A stretch of 64,000 nucleotides of DNA from Micromussa lordhowensis (lineage: Eukaryota; Cnidaria; Anthozoa; Scleractinia; Lobophylliidae), in the NCBI GenBank assembly GCA_964020085.1, contig OZ026604.1, positions 26,280,697-26,344,696 on the forward strand, read 5' to 3'. Positions 24,904 through 36,914 of the stretch are shown one piece after another. The position numbers were made by a program, and so were the translations under genes. The stretch's first letter is position 1. Each line of letters begins with the position of its first letter. The notes under the pieces were generated by a model that saw only the letters and a list, made by a program, of their open reading frames with translations, was not told the origin of the DNA and did not search any database.

Positions 24904-27900
24904 TCTCGCACTATGCTAACCAGCCCGTTTGCTAATTAGCCGAACTTTGCGCGCGTCGCAACTTTGCAAACTAATACCACCAAAGCACTCCCGGGGTCGG
25001 GCCGGGTCCAAATGCGAAGTATCGGAGCTGCGCAAAATCTCCCACTATGCTAATCAGCCCGCAGATCCCCAGGCGTGGCCGGCTGGCTGACTCGTTAGCC
25101 GAGCTTGACGCGTGTCGCAACTTGGCAAACTAATGGCACCAAAGCACTCCTGGGGTGGGTCCGGGTCCACATGCAAAGATTCGGAGCTGCGCGACATCTC
25201 GCACTATGCTAACCAGCCCGTTTGCTAATTAGCCGAACTTTGCGCGCGTCGCAACTTTGCAAACTAATACCACCAAAGCACTCCCGGGGTCGGTCCGGGT
25301 CCAAATGCGAAGTATCGGAGCTGCGCGAAATCTCCCACTATGCTAATCAGCCCGCAGATCCCCAGGCGTGGCCGGCTGGCTGACTCGTTAGCCGAGCTTG
25401 ACGCGTGTCGCAACTTGGCAAACTAATGGCACCAAAGCACTCCTGGGGTGGGTCCGGGTCCACATGCAAAGTTTCGGAGCTGCGTGACATCTCGCACTAT
25501 GCTAACCAGCCCGTTTGCTAATTAGCCGAACTTTGCGCGCGTCGCAACTTTGCAAACTAATACCACCAAAGCACTCCCGGGGTCGGTCCGGGTCCAAATG
25601 CGAAGTATCGGAGCTGCGCGAAATCTCCCACTATGCTAATCAGCCCACAGATCCCCAGGCGTGGCCGGCTGGCTGACTCGTTAGCCGAGCTTGACGCGTG
25701 TCGCAACTTGGCAAACTAATGGCACCAAAGCACTCCTGGGGTGGGTCCAGGTCCACATGCAAAGTTTCGGAGCTGCGCGACATCTCGCACTATGCTAACC
25801 AGCCCGTTTGCTAATTAGCCGAACTTTGCGCGCGTCGCAACTTTGCAAACTAATACCACCAAAGCACTCCCGGGGTCGGTCCGGGTCCAAATGCGAAGTA
25901 TCGGAGCTGCGCGAAATCTCCCACTATGCTAATCAGCCCGCAGATCCCCAGGCGTGGCCGGCTGGCTGACTCGTTAGCCGAGCTTGACGTGTGTCGCAAC
26001 TTGGCAAACTAATGGCACCAAAGCACTCCTGGGGTGGGTCCGGGTCCACATGCAAAGTTTCGGAGCTGCGCGACATCTCGCACTATGCTAACCAGCCCGT
26101 TTGCTAATTAGCCGAACTTTGCGCGCGTCGCAACTTTGCAAACTAATACCACCAAAGCACTCCCGGGGTTGGTCCGGGTCCAAATGCGAAGTATCGGAGC
26201 TGCGCGAAATCTCCCACTATGCTAATCAGCCCGCAGATCCCCAGGCATGGCCGGCTGGCTGACTCGTTAGCCGAGCTTGACGCGTGTTGCAACTTGGCAA
26301 ACTAATGGCACCAAAGCACTCCTGGGGTGGGTCCGGGTCCACATGCAAAGTTTCGGAGCTGCGCGACATCTCGCACTATGCTAACCAGCCCGTTTGCTAA
26401 TTAGCCGAACTTTGCGCGCGTCGCAACTTTGCAAACTAATACCACCAAAGCACTCCCGGGGTCGGTCCGGGTCCAAATGCGAAGTATCGGAGCTGCGCGA
26501 AATCTCCCACTATGCTAATCAGCCCGCAGATCCCCAGGCGTGGCCGGCTGGCTGACTCGTTAGCCGAGCTTGACGCGTGTCGCAACTTGGCAAACTAATG
26601 GCACCAAAGCACTCCTGGGGTGGGTCCGGGTCCACATGCAAAGTTTCGGAGCTGCGTGACATCTCGCACTATGCTAACCAGCCCGTTTGCTAATTAGCCG
26701 AACTTTGCGCGCGTCGCAACTTTGCAAACTAATACCACCAAAGCACTCCCGGGGTCGGTCCGGGTCCAAATGCGAAGTATCGGAGCTGCGCGAAATCTCC
26801 CACTATGCTAATCAGCCCGCAGATCCCCAGGCGTGGCCGGCTGGCTGACTCGTTAGCCGAGCTTGACGCGTGTCGCAACTTGGCAAACTAATGGCATCAA
26901 AGCACTCCTGGGTGGGTCCGGGTCCACATGCAAAGTTTCGGAGCTGCGCGACATCTCGCACTATGCTAACCAGCCCGTTTGCTAATTAGCCGAACTTTGC
27001 GCGCGTCGCAACTTTGCAAACTAATACCACCAAAGCACTCCCGGGGTCGGTCCGGGTCCAAATGCGAAGTATCGGAGCTGCGCGAAATCTCCCACTATGC
27101 TAATCAGCCCGCAGATCCCCAGGCGTGGCCGGCTGGCTGACTCGTTAGCCGAGCTTGACGCGTGTCGCAACTTGGCAAACTAATGGCACCAAAGCACTCC
27201 TGGGGTGGGTCCGGGTCCACATGCAAAGTTTCGGAGCTGCGCGACATCTCGCACTATGCTAACCAGCCCGTTTGCTAATTAGCCGAACTTTGCGCGCGTC
27301 GCAACTTTGCAAACTAATACCACCAAAGCACTCCCGGGGTCGGTCCGGGTCCAAATGCGAAGTATCGGAGCTGCGCGAAATCTCCCACTATGCTAATCAG
27401 CCCGCAGATCCCCAGGCGTGGCCGGCTGGCTGACTCGTTAGCCGAGCTTGACGCGTGTCGCAACTTGGCAAACTAATGGCACCAAAGCACTCCTGGGGTG
27501 GGTCCGGGTCCACATGCAAAGTTTCGGAGCTGCGCGACATCTCGCACTATGCTAACCAGCCCGTTTGCTAATTAGCCGAACTTTGCGCGCGTCGCAACTT
27601 TGCAAACTAATACCACCAAAGCACTCCCGGGGTCGGTCCGGGTCCAAATGCGAAGTATCGGAGCTGCGCGAAATCTCCCACTATGCTAATCAGCCCGCAG
27701 ATCCCCAGGCATGGCCGGCTGGCTGACTCGTTAGCCGAGCTTGACGCGTGTTGCAACTTGGCAAACTAATGGCACCAAAGCACTCCTGGGGTGGGTCCGG
27801 GTCCACATGCAAAGTTTCGGAGCTCCGCGACATCTCGCACTATGCTAACCAGCCCGTTTGCTAATTAGCCGAACTTTGCGCGCGTCGCAACTTTGCAAAC

Positions 27901-28125
27901 TAATACCACCAAAGCACTCCCGGGGTCGGTCCGGGTCCAAATGCGAAGTATCGGAGCTGCGCGAAATCTCCCACTATGCTAATCAGCCCGCAGATCCCCA
28001 GGCGTGGCCGGCTGGCTGACTCGTTAGCCGAGCTTGACGCGTGTCGCAACTTGGCAAACTAATGGCACCAAAGCACTCCTGGGGTGGGTCCGGGTCCACA
28101 TGCAAAGTTTCGGAGCTGCGTGACA
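24904..28125. repeat. 11-unit phrase P-Q-R-S-T-Q-U-0-0-T*-Q, copy 1 (units 86-96)
   Basis: Markers appear in this exact order and recur in the same order at 59183-62405, 34,279 bp downstream. Copy-specific changes are few: C95T in the T unit, a 1-bp deletion in the U unit, and GCGCAAAATC in the P unit here; G50-region and C165G changes in the other copy. Shortened or altered versions lie at 8496 and 43654. Confidence 0.82.
26662..26953. repeat. 292-bp unit with 1-bp deletion, member 1
   Basis: In half B, CCTGGGGTGGG reads CCTGGGTGGG (near 26909-26913), together with marker U. The same deletion with the same marker is found at 29591-29882. The preceding units match too (T with C95T, then Q), so this is one event copied by a 10-unit duplication. 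Confidence 0.8.
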
Positions 28126-28711
28126 TCTCGCACTTTGCTAACCAGCCCGTTTGCTAATTAGCCGAACTTTGCGCGCGTCGCAACTTTGCAAACTAATACC
28201 ACCAAAGCACTCCCGGGGTCGGTCCGGGTCCAAATGCGAAGTATCGGAGCTGCGCGAAATCTCCCACTATGCTAATCAGCCCGCAGATCCCCAGGCGTGG
28301 CCGGCTGGCTGACTCGTTAGCCGAGCTTGACGCGTGTCGCAACTTGGCAAACTAATGGCACCAAAGCACTCCTGGGGTGGGTCCGGGTCCACATGCAAAG
28401 TTTCGGAGCTGCGTGACATCTCGCACTTTGCTAACCAGCCCGTTTGCTAATTAGCCGAACTTTGCGCGCGTCGCAACTTTGCAAACTAATACCACCAAAG
28501 CACTCCCGGGGTCGGTCCGGGTCCAAATGCGAAGTATCGGAGCTGCGCGAAATCTCCCACTATGCTAATCAGCCCGCAGATCCCCAGGCGTGGCCGGCTG
28601 GCTGACTCGTTAGCCGAGCTTGACGCGTGTCGCAACTTGGCAAACTAATGGCATCAAAGCACTCCTGGGGTGGGTCCGGGTCCACATGCAAAGTTTCGGA
28701 GCTGCGCGACA
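27540..28711. repeat. 4-unit phrase T*-Q-Q(A10T)-U(A10T), copy 1 (units 95-98)
   Basis: The second Q unit and the U unit carry A10T. The phrase recurs at 31055-32226 and, with its first two units fused into one, at 32813-33691. A10T (CACTTTGCT) is confined to these three places, so it dates the phrase as local and recent. Confidence 0.82.
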
Positions 28712-29590
28712 TCTCGCACTATGCTAACCAGCCCGTTTGCTAATTAGCCGAACTTTGCGCGCGTCGCAACTTTGCAAACTAATACCACCAAAGCACTCCC
28801 GGGGTCGGTCCGGGTCCAAATGCGAAGTATCGGAGCTGCGCGAAATCTCCCACTATGCTAATCAGCCCGCAGATCCCCAGGCGTGGCCGGCTGGCTGACT
28901 CGTTAGCCGAGCTTGACGCGTGTCGCAACTTGGCAAACTAATGGCACCAAAGCACTCCTGGGGTGGGTCCGGGTCCACATGCAAAGTTTCGGAGCTGCGC
29001 GACATCTCGCACTATGCTAACCAGCCCGTTTGCTAATTAGCCGAACTTTGCGCGCGTCGCAACTTTGCAAACTAATACCACCAAAGCACTCCCGGGGTTG
29101 GTCCGGGTCCAAATGCGAAGTATCGGAGCTGCGCGAAATCTCCCACTATGCTAATCAGCCCGCAGATCCCCAGGCATGGCCGGCTGGCTGACTCGTTAGC
29201 CGAGCTTGACGCGTGTTGCAACTTGGCAAACTAATGGCACCAAAGCACTCCTGGGGTGGGTCCGGGTCCACATGCAAAGTTTCGGAGCTGCGCGACATCT
29301 CGCACTATGCTAACCAGCCCGTTTGCTAATTAGCCGAACTTTGCGCGCGTCGCAACTTTGCAAACTAATACCACCAAAGCACTCCCGGGGTCGGTCCGGG
29401 TCCAAATGCGAAGTATCGGAGCTGCGCGAAATCTCCCACTATGCTAATCAGCCCGCAGATCCCCAGGCGTGGCCGGCTGGCTGACTCGTTAGCCGAGCTT
29501 GACGCGTGTCGCAACTTGGCAAACTAATGGCACCAAAGCACTCCTGGGGTGGGTCCGGGTCCACATGCAAAGTTTCGGAGCTGCGTGACA

Positions 29591-29882
29591 TCTCGCACTA
29601 TGCTAACCAGCCCGTTTGCTAATTAGCCGAACTTTGCGCGCGTCGCAACTTTGCAAACTAATACCACCAAAGCACTCCCGGGGTCGGTCCGGGTCCAAAT
29701 GCGAAGTATCGGAGCTGCGCGAAATCTCCCACTATGCTAATCAGCCCGCAGATCCCCAGGCGTGGCCGGCTGGCTGACTCGTTAGCCGAGCTTGACGCGT
29801 GTCGCAACTTGGCAAACTAATGGCATCAAAGCACTCCTGGGTGGGTCCGGGTCCACATGCAAAGTTTCGGAGCTGCGCAACA
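29591..29882. repeat. 292-bp unit with 1-bp deletion, member 2
   Basis: This unit carries the deletion of one G in the GGGG run (near 29839-29841) and marker U, as at 26662-26953. It adds a private CpG transition (GCGCAACATC) at its end. It is preceded by T with C95T (29005) and Q (29298), as in the other copy. Confidence 0.8.
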
Positions 29883-31054
29883 TCTCGCACTATGCTAACC
29901 AGCCCGTTTGCTAATTAGCCGAACTTTGCGCGCGTCGCAACTTTGCAAACTAATACCACCAAAGCACTCCCGGGGTCGGTCCGGGTCCAAATGCGAAGTA
30001 TCGGAGCTGCGCGAAATCTCCCACTATGCTAATCAGCCCGCAGATCCCCAGGCGTGGCCGGCTGGCTGACTCGTTAGCCGAGCTTGACGCGTGTCGCAAC
30101 TTGGCAAACTAATGGCACCAAAGCACTCCTGGGGTGGGTCCGGGTCCACATGCAAAGTTTCGGAGCTGCGCGACATCTCGCACTATGCTAACCAGCCCGT
30201 TTGCTAATTAGCCGAACTTTGCGCGCGTCGCAACTTTGCAAACTAATACCACCAAAGCACTCCCGGGGTCGGTCCGGGTCCAAATGCGAAGTATCGGAGC
30301 TGCGCGAAATCTCCCACTATGCTAATCAGCCCGCAGATCCCCAGGCGTGGCCGGCTGGCTGACTCGTTAGCCGAGCTTGACGCGTGTCGCAACTTGGCAA
30401 ACTAATGGCACCAAAGCACTCCTGGGGTGGGTCCGGGTCCACATGCAAAGTTTCGGAGCTGCGCGACATCTCGCACTATGCTAACCAGCCCGTTTGCTAA
30501 TTAGCCGAACTTTGCGCGCGTCGCAACTTTGCAAACTAATACCACCAAAGCACTCCCGGGGTCGGTCCGGGTCCAAATGCGAAGTATCGGAGCTGCGCGA
30601 AATCTCCCACTATGCTAATCAGCCCGCAGATCCCCAGGCGTGGCCGGCTGGCTGACTCGTTAGCCGAGCTTGACGCGTGTCGCAACTTGGCAAACTAATG
30701 GCACCAAAGCACTCCTGGGGTGGGTCCGGGTCCACATGCAAAGTTTCGGAGCTGCGCGACATCTCGCACTATGCTAACCAGCCCGTTTGCTAATTAGCCG
30801 AACTTTGCGCGCGTCGCAACTTTGCAAACTAATACCACCAAAGCACTCCCGGGGTTGGTCCGGGTCCAAATGCGAAGTATCGGAGCTGCGCGAAATCTCC
30901 CACTATGCTAATCAGCCCGCAGATCCCCAGGCATGGCCGGCTGGCTGACTCGTTAGCCGAGCTTGACGCGTGTTGCAACTTGGCAAACTAATGGCACCAA
31001 AGCACTCCTGGGGTGGGTCCGGGTCCACATGCAAAGTTTCGGAGCTGCGCGACA

Positions 31055-32226
31055 TCTCGCACTATGCTAACCAGCCCGTTTGCTAATTAGCCGAACTTTG
31101 CGCGCGTCGCAACTTTGCAAACTAATACCACCAAAGCACTCCCGGGGTCGGTACGGGTCCAAATGCGAAGTATCGGAGCTGCGCGAAATCTCCCACTATG
31201 CTAATCAGCCCGCAGATCCCCAGGCATGGCCGGCTGGCTGACTCGTTAGCCGAGCTTGACGCGTGTTGCAACTTGGCAAACTAATGGCACCAAAGCACTC
31301 CTGGGGTGGGTCCGGGTCCACATGCAAAGTTTCGGAGCTCCGCGACATCTCGCACTATGCTAACCAGCCCGTTTGCTAATTAGCCGAACTTTGCGCGCGT
31401 CGCAACTTTGCAAACTAATACCACCAAAGCACTCCCGGGGTCGGTCCGGGTCCAAATGCGAAGTATCGGAGCTGCGCGAAATCTCCCACTATGCTAATCA
31501 GCCCGCAGATCCCCAGGCGTGGCCGGCTGGCTGACTCGTTAGCCGAGCTTGACGCGTGTCGCAACTTGGCAAACTAATGGCACCAAAGCACTCCTGGGGT
31601 GGGTCCGGGTCCACATGCAAAGTTTCGGAGCTGCGTGACATCTCGCACTTTGCTAACCAGCCCGTTTGCTAATTAGCCGAACTTTGCGCGCGTCGCAACT
31701 TTGCAAACTAATACCACCAAAGCACTCCCGGGGTCGGTCCGGGTCCAAATGCGAAGTATCGGAGCTGCGCGAAATCTCCCACTATGCTAATCAGCCCGCA
31801 GATCCCCAGGCGTGGCCGGCTGGCTGACTCGTTAGCCGAGCTTGACGCGTGTCGCAACTTGGCAAACTAATGGCACCAAAGCACTCCTGGGGTGGGTCCG
31901 GGTCCACATGCAAAGTTTCGGAGCTGCGTGACATCTCGCACTTTGCTAACCAGCCCGTTTGCTAATTAGCCGAACTTTGCGCGCGTCGCAACTTTGCAAA
32001 CTAATACCACCAAAGCACTCCCGGGGTCGGTCCGGGTCCAAATGCGAAGTATCGGAGCTGCGCGAAATCTCCCACTATGCTAATCAGCCCGCAGATCCCC
32101 AGGCGTGGCCGGCTGGCTGACTCGTTAGCCGAGCTTGACGCGTGTCGCAACTTGGCAAACTAATGGCATCAAAGCACTCCTGGGGTGGGTCCGGGTCCAC
32201 ATGCAAAGTTTCGGAGCTGCGCGACA
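31055..32226. repeat. 4-unit phrase T*-Q-Q(A10T)-U(A10T), copy 2 (units 107-110)
   Basis: This block has the same order as 27540-28711, 3515 bp downstream. The first unit has a private C to A change (GGTACGGG near 31153). A third, shortened version follows at 32813-33691: T joined to Q in one unit, then Q(A10T), then U(A10T). Confidence 0.82.
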
Positions 32227-34570
32227 TCTCGCACTATGCTAACCAGCCCGTTTGCTAATTAGCCGAACTTTGCGCGCGTCGCAACTTTGCAAACTAATAC
32301 CACCAAAGCACTCCCGGGGTCGGTCCGGGTCCAAATGCGAAGTATCGGAGCTGCGCGAAATCTCCCACTATGCTAATCAGCCCGCAGATCCCCAGGCGTG
32401 GCCGGCTGGCTGACTCGTTAGCCGAGCTTGACGCGTGTCGCAACTTGGCAAACTAATGGCACCAAAGCACTCCTGGGGTGGGTCCGGGTCCACATGCAAA
32501 GTTTCGGAGCTGCGCGACATCTCGCACTATGCTAACCAGCCCGTTTGCTAATTAGCCGAACTTTGCGTGCATCGCAACTTTGCAAACTAATACCACCAAA
32601 GCACTCCCGGGGTCGGTCCGGGTCCAAATGCGAAGTATCGGAGCTGCGCGAAATCTCCCACTATGCTAATCAGCCCGCAGATCCCCAGGCGTGGCCGGCT
32701 GGCTGACTCGTTAGCCGAGCTTGACGCGTGTCGCAACTTGGCAAACTAATGGCACCAAAGCACTCCTGGGGTGGGTCCGGGTCCACATGCAAAGTTTCGG
32801 AGCTGCGCGACATCTCGCACTATGCTAACCAGCCCGTTTGCTAATTAGCCGAACTTTGCGCGCGTCGCAACTTTGCAAACTAATACCACCAAAGCACTCC
32901 CGGGGTCGGTCCGGGTCCAAATGCGAAGTATCGGAGCTGCGCGAAATCTCCCACTATGCTAATCAGCCCGCAGATCCCCAGGCATGGCCGGCTGGCTGAC
33001 TCGTTAGCCGAGCTTGACGCGTGTTGCAACTTGGCAAACTAATGGCACCAAAGCACTCCTGGGGTGGGTCCGGGTCCACATGCAAAGTTTCGGAGCTGCG
33101 TGACATCTCGCACTTTGCTAACCAGCCCGTTTGCTAATTAGCCGAACTTTGCGCGCGTCGCAACTTTGCAAACTAATACCACCAAAGCACTCCCGGGGTC
33201 GGTCCGGGTCCAAATGCGAAGTATCGGAGCTGCGCGAAATCTCCCACTATGCTAATCAGCCCGCAGATCCCCAGGCGTGGCCGGCTGGCTGACTCGTTAG
33301 CCGAGCTTGACGCGTGTCGCAACTTGGCAAACTAATGGCACCAAAGCACTCCTGGGGTGGGTCCGGGTCCACATGCAAAGTTTCGGAGCTGCGTGACATC
33401 TCGCACTTTGCTAACCAGCCCGTTTGCTAATTAGCCGAACTTTGCGCGCGTCGCAACTTTGCAAACTAATACCACCAAAGCACTCCCGGGGTCGGTCCGG
33501 GTCCAAATGCGAAGTATCGGAGCTGCGCGAAATCTCCCACTATGCTAATCAGCCCGCAGATCCCCAGGCGTGGCCGGCTGGCTGACTCGTTAGCCGAGCT
33601 TGACGCGTGTCGCAACTTGGCAAACTAATGGCATCAAAGCACTCCTGGCGTGGGTCCGGGTCCACATGCAAAGTTTCGGAGCTGCGCGACATCTCGCACT
33701 ATGCTAACCAGCCCGTTTGCTAATTAGCCGAACTTTGCGCGCGTCGCAACTTTGCAAACTAATACCACCAAAGCACTCCCGGGGTCGGTCCGGGTCCAAA
33801 TGCGAAGTATCGGAGCTGCGCGAAATCTCCCACTATGCTAATCAGCCCGCAGATCCCCAGGCGTGGCCGGCTGGCTGACTCGTTAGCCGAGCTTGACGCG
33901 TGTCGCAACTTGGCAAACTAATGGCACCAAAGCACTCCTGGGGTGGGTCCGGGTCCACATGCAAAGTTTCGGAGCTGCGCGACATCTCGCACTATGCTAA
34001 CCAGCCCGTTTGCTAATTAGCCGAACTTTGCGCGCGTCGCAACTTTGCAAACTAATACCACCAAAGCACTCCCGGGGTCGGTCCGGGTCCAAATGCGAAG
34101 TATCGGAGCTGCGCGAAATCTCCCACTATGCTAATCAGCCCGCAGATCCCCAGGCGTGGCCGGCTGGCTGACTCGTTAGCCGAGCTTGACGCGTGTCGCA
34201 ACTTGGCAAACTAATGGCACCAAAGCACTCCTGGGGTGGGTCCGGGTCCACATGCAAAGTTTCGGAGCTGCGCGACATCTCGCACTATGCTAACCAGCCC
34301 GTTTGCTAATTAGCCGAACTTTGCGCGCGTCGCAACTTTGCAAACTAATACCACCAAAGCACTCCCGGGGTCGGTCCGGGTCCAAATGCGAAGTATCGGA
34401 GCTGCGCGAAATCTCCCACTATGCTAATCAGCCCGCAGATCCCCAGGCATGGCCGGCTGGCTGACTCGTTAGCCGAGCTTGACGCGTGTTGCAACTTGGC
34501 AAACTAATGGCACCAAAGCACTCCTGGGGTGGGTCCGGGTCCACATGCAAAGTTTCGGAGCTGCGCGACA

Positions 34571-36621
34571 TCTCGCACTATGCTAACCAGCCCGTTTGCT
34601 AATTAGCCGAACTTTGCGCGCGTCGCAACTTTGCAAACTAATACCACCAAAGCACTCCCGGGGTCGGGCCGGGTCCAAATGCGAAGTATCGGAGCTGCGC
34701 GAAATCTCCCACTATGCTAATCAGCCCGCAGATCCCCAGGCGTGGCCGGCTGGCTGACTCGTTAGCCGAGCTTGACGCGTGTCGCAACTTGGCAAACTAA
34801 TGGCACCAAAGCACTCCTGGGGTGGGTCCGGGTCCACATGCAAAGATTCGGAGCTGCGCGACATCTCGCACTATGCCAACCAGCCCGTTTGCTAATTAGC
34901 CGAACTTTGCGCGCGTCGCAACTTTGCAAACTAATACCACCAAAGCACTCCCGGGGTCGGTCCGGGTCCAAATGCGAAGTATCGGAGCTGCGCGAAATCT
35001 CCCACTATGCTAATCAGCCCGCAGATCCCCAGGCGTGGCCGGCTGGCTGACTCGTTAGCCGAGCTTGACGCGTGTCGCAACTTGGCAAACTAATGGCACC
35101 AAAGCACTCCTGGGGTGGGTCCGGGTCCACATGCAAAGTTTCGGAGCTGCGTGACATCTCGCACTATGCTAACCAGCCCGTTTGCTAATTAGCCGAACTT
35201 TGCGCGCGTCGCAACTTTGCAAACTAATACCACCAAAGCACTCCCGGGGTCGGTCCGGGTCCAAATGCGAAGTATCGGAGCTGCGCGAAATCTCCCACTA
35301 TGCTAATCAGCCCGCAGATCCCCAGGCGTGGCCGGCTGGCTGACTCGTTAGCCGAGCTTGACGCGTGTCGCAACTTGGCAAACTAATGGCACCAAAGCAC
35401 TCCTGGGGTGGGTCCAGGTCCACATGCAAAGTTTCGGAGCTGCGCGACATCTCGCACTATGCTAACCAGCCCGTTTGCTAATTAGCCGAACTTTGCGCGC
35501 GTCGCAACTTTGCAAACTAATACCACCAAAGCACTCCCGGGGTCGGTCCGGGTCCAAATGCGAAGTATCGGAGCTGCGCGAAATCTCCCACTATGCTAAT
35601 CAGCCCGCAGATCCCCAGGCGTGGCCGGCTGGCTGACTCGTTAGCCGAGCTTGACGTGTGTCGCAACTTGGCAAACTAATGGCACCAAAGCACTCCTGGG
35701 GTGGGTCCGGGTCCACATGCAAAGTTTCGGAGCTGCGCGACATCTCGCACTATGCTAACCAGCCCGTTTGCTAATTAGCCGAACTTTGCGCGCGTCGCAA
35801 CTTTGCAAACTAATACCACCAAAGCACTCCCGGGGTCGGTCCGGGTCCAAATGCGAAGTATCGGAGCTGCGCGAAATCTCCCACTATGCTAATCAGCCCG
35901 CAGATCCCCAGGCGTGGCCGGCTGGCTGACTCGTTAGCCGAGCTTGACGCGTGTCGCAACTTGGCAAACTAATGGCACCAAAGCACTCCTGGGGTGGGTC
36001 CGGGTCCACATGCAAAGTTTCGGAGCTGCGCGACATCTCGCACTATGCTAACCAGCCCGTTTGCTAATTAGCCGAACTTTGCGCGCGTCGCAACTTTGCA
36101 AACTAATACCACCAAAGCACTCCCGGGGTCGGTCCGGGTCCAAATGCGAAGTATCGGAGCTGCGCGAAATCTCCCACTATGCTAATCAGCCCGCAGATCC
36201 CCAGGCGTGGGCGGCTGGCTGACTCGTTAGCCGAGCTTGACGCGTGTCGCAACTTGGCAAACTAATGGCACCAAAGCACTCCTGCGGTGGGTCCGGGTCC
36301 ACATGCAAAGTTTCGGAGCTGCGCGACATCTCGCACTATGCTAACCAGCCTGTTTGCTAATTAGCCGAACTTTGCGCGCGTCGCAAGTTTGCAAACTAAT
36401 ACCACCAAAGCACTCCCGGGGTCGGTCCGGGTCCAAATGCGAAGTATCGGAGCTGCGCGAAATCTCCCACTATGCTAATCAGCCCGCAGATCGCCAGGCG
36501 TGGCCGGCTGGCTGACTCGTTAGCCGAGCTTGACGCGTGTCGCAACTTGGCAAACTAATGGCACCAAAGCACTCCTGCGGTGGGTCCGGGTCCACATGCA
36601 AAGTTTCGGAGCTGCGCGACA
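34571..36621. repeat. 7-unit phrase P-Q-G260A-S-0-V-W, copy 1 (units 119-125)
   Basis: The seven-unit, 2051-bp phrase recurs in the same order at 47756-49806, 13,185 bp downstream, and in altered form at 14649-16699 (P, Q, 0, S, 0, V, W). In this copy the W unit also carries V and a C to G change (GCAAGTTTGC). The second unit (34864) has T14C, which removes a stop triplet on each strand. Confidence 0.82.
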
Positions 36622-36914
36622 TCTCGCACTATGCTAACCAGCCTGTTTGCTAATTAGCCGAACTTTGCGCGCGTCGCAAGTTTGCAAACTAATACCACCA
36701 AAGCACTCCCGGGGTCGGTCCGGGTCCAAATGCGAAGTATCGGAGCTGCGCGAAATCTCCCACTATGCTAATCAGCCCGCAGATCGCCAGGCGTGGCCGG
36801 CTGGCTGACTCGTTAGCCGAGCTTGACGCGTGTCGCAACTTGGCAAACTAATGGCACCAAAGCACTCCTGGGGTGGGTCCGGGTCCACATGCAAAGTTTC
36901 TGAGCTGCGCGACA
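36329..36914. repeat. Single-unit tandem duplication (units 125-126)
   Basis: Two adjacent units share C23T, the rare GCAAGTTTGC change and C165G. The first ends with V and the second with G280T. The rare GCAAGTTTGC occurs only in this pair. The pattern fits a one-unit unequal exchange that inserted a V/W hybrid. Confidence 0.75.

Noticed and set aside
34762..35050. Overlapping open frames on both strands (69 codons minus, 92 codons plus)
   Set aside because: Both depend on the T to C change at 34877, which abolishes a stop on each strand. The translation is satellite sequence with unit periodicity and no domain; start triplets are TTG.
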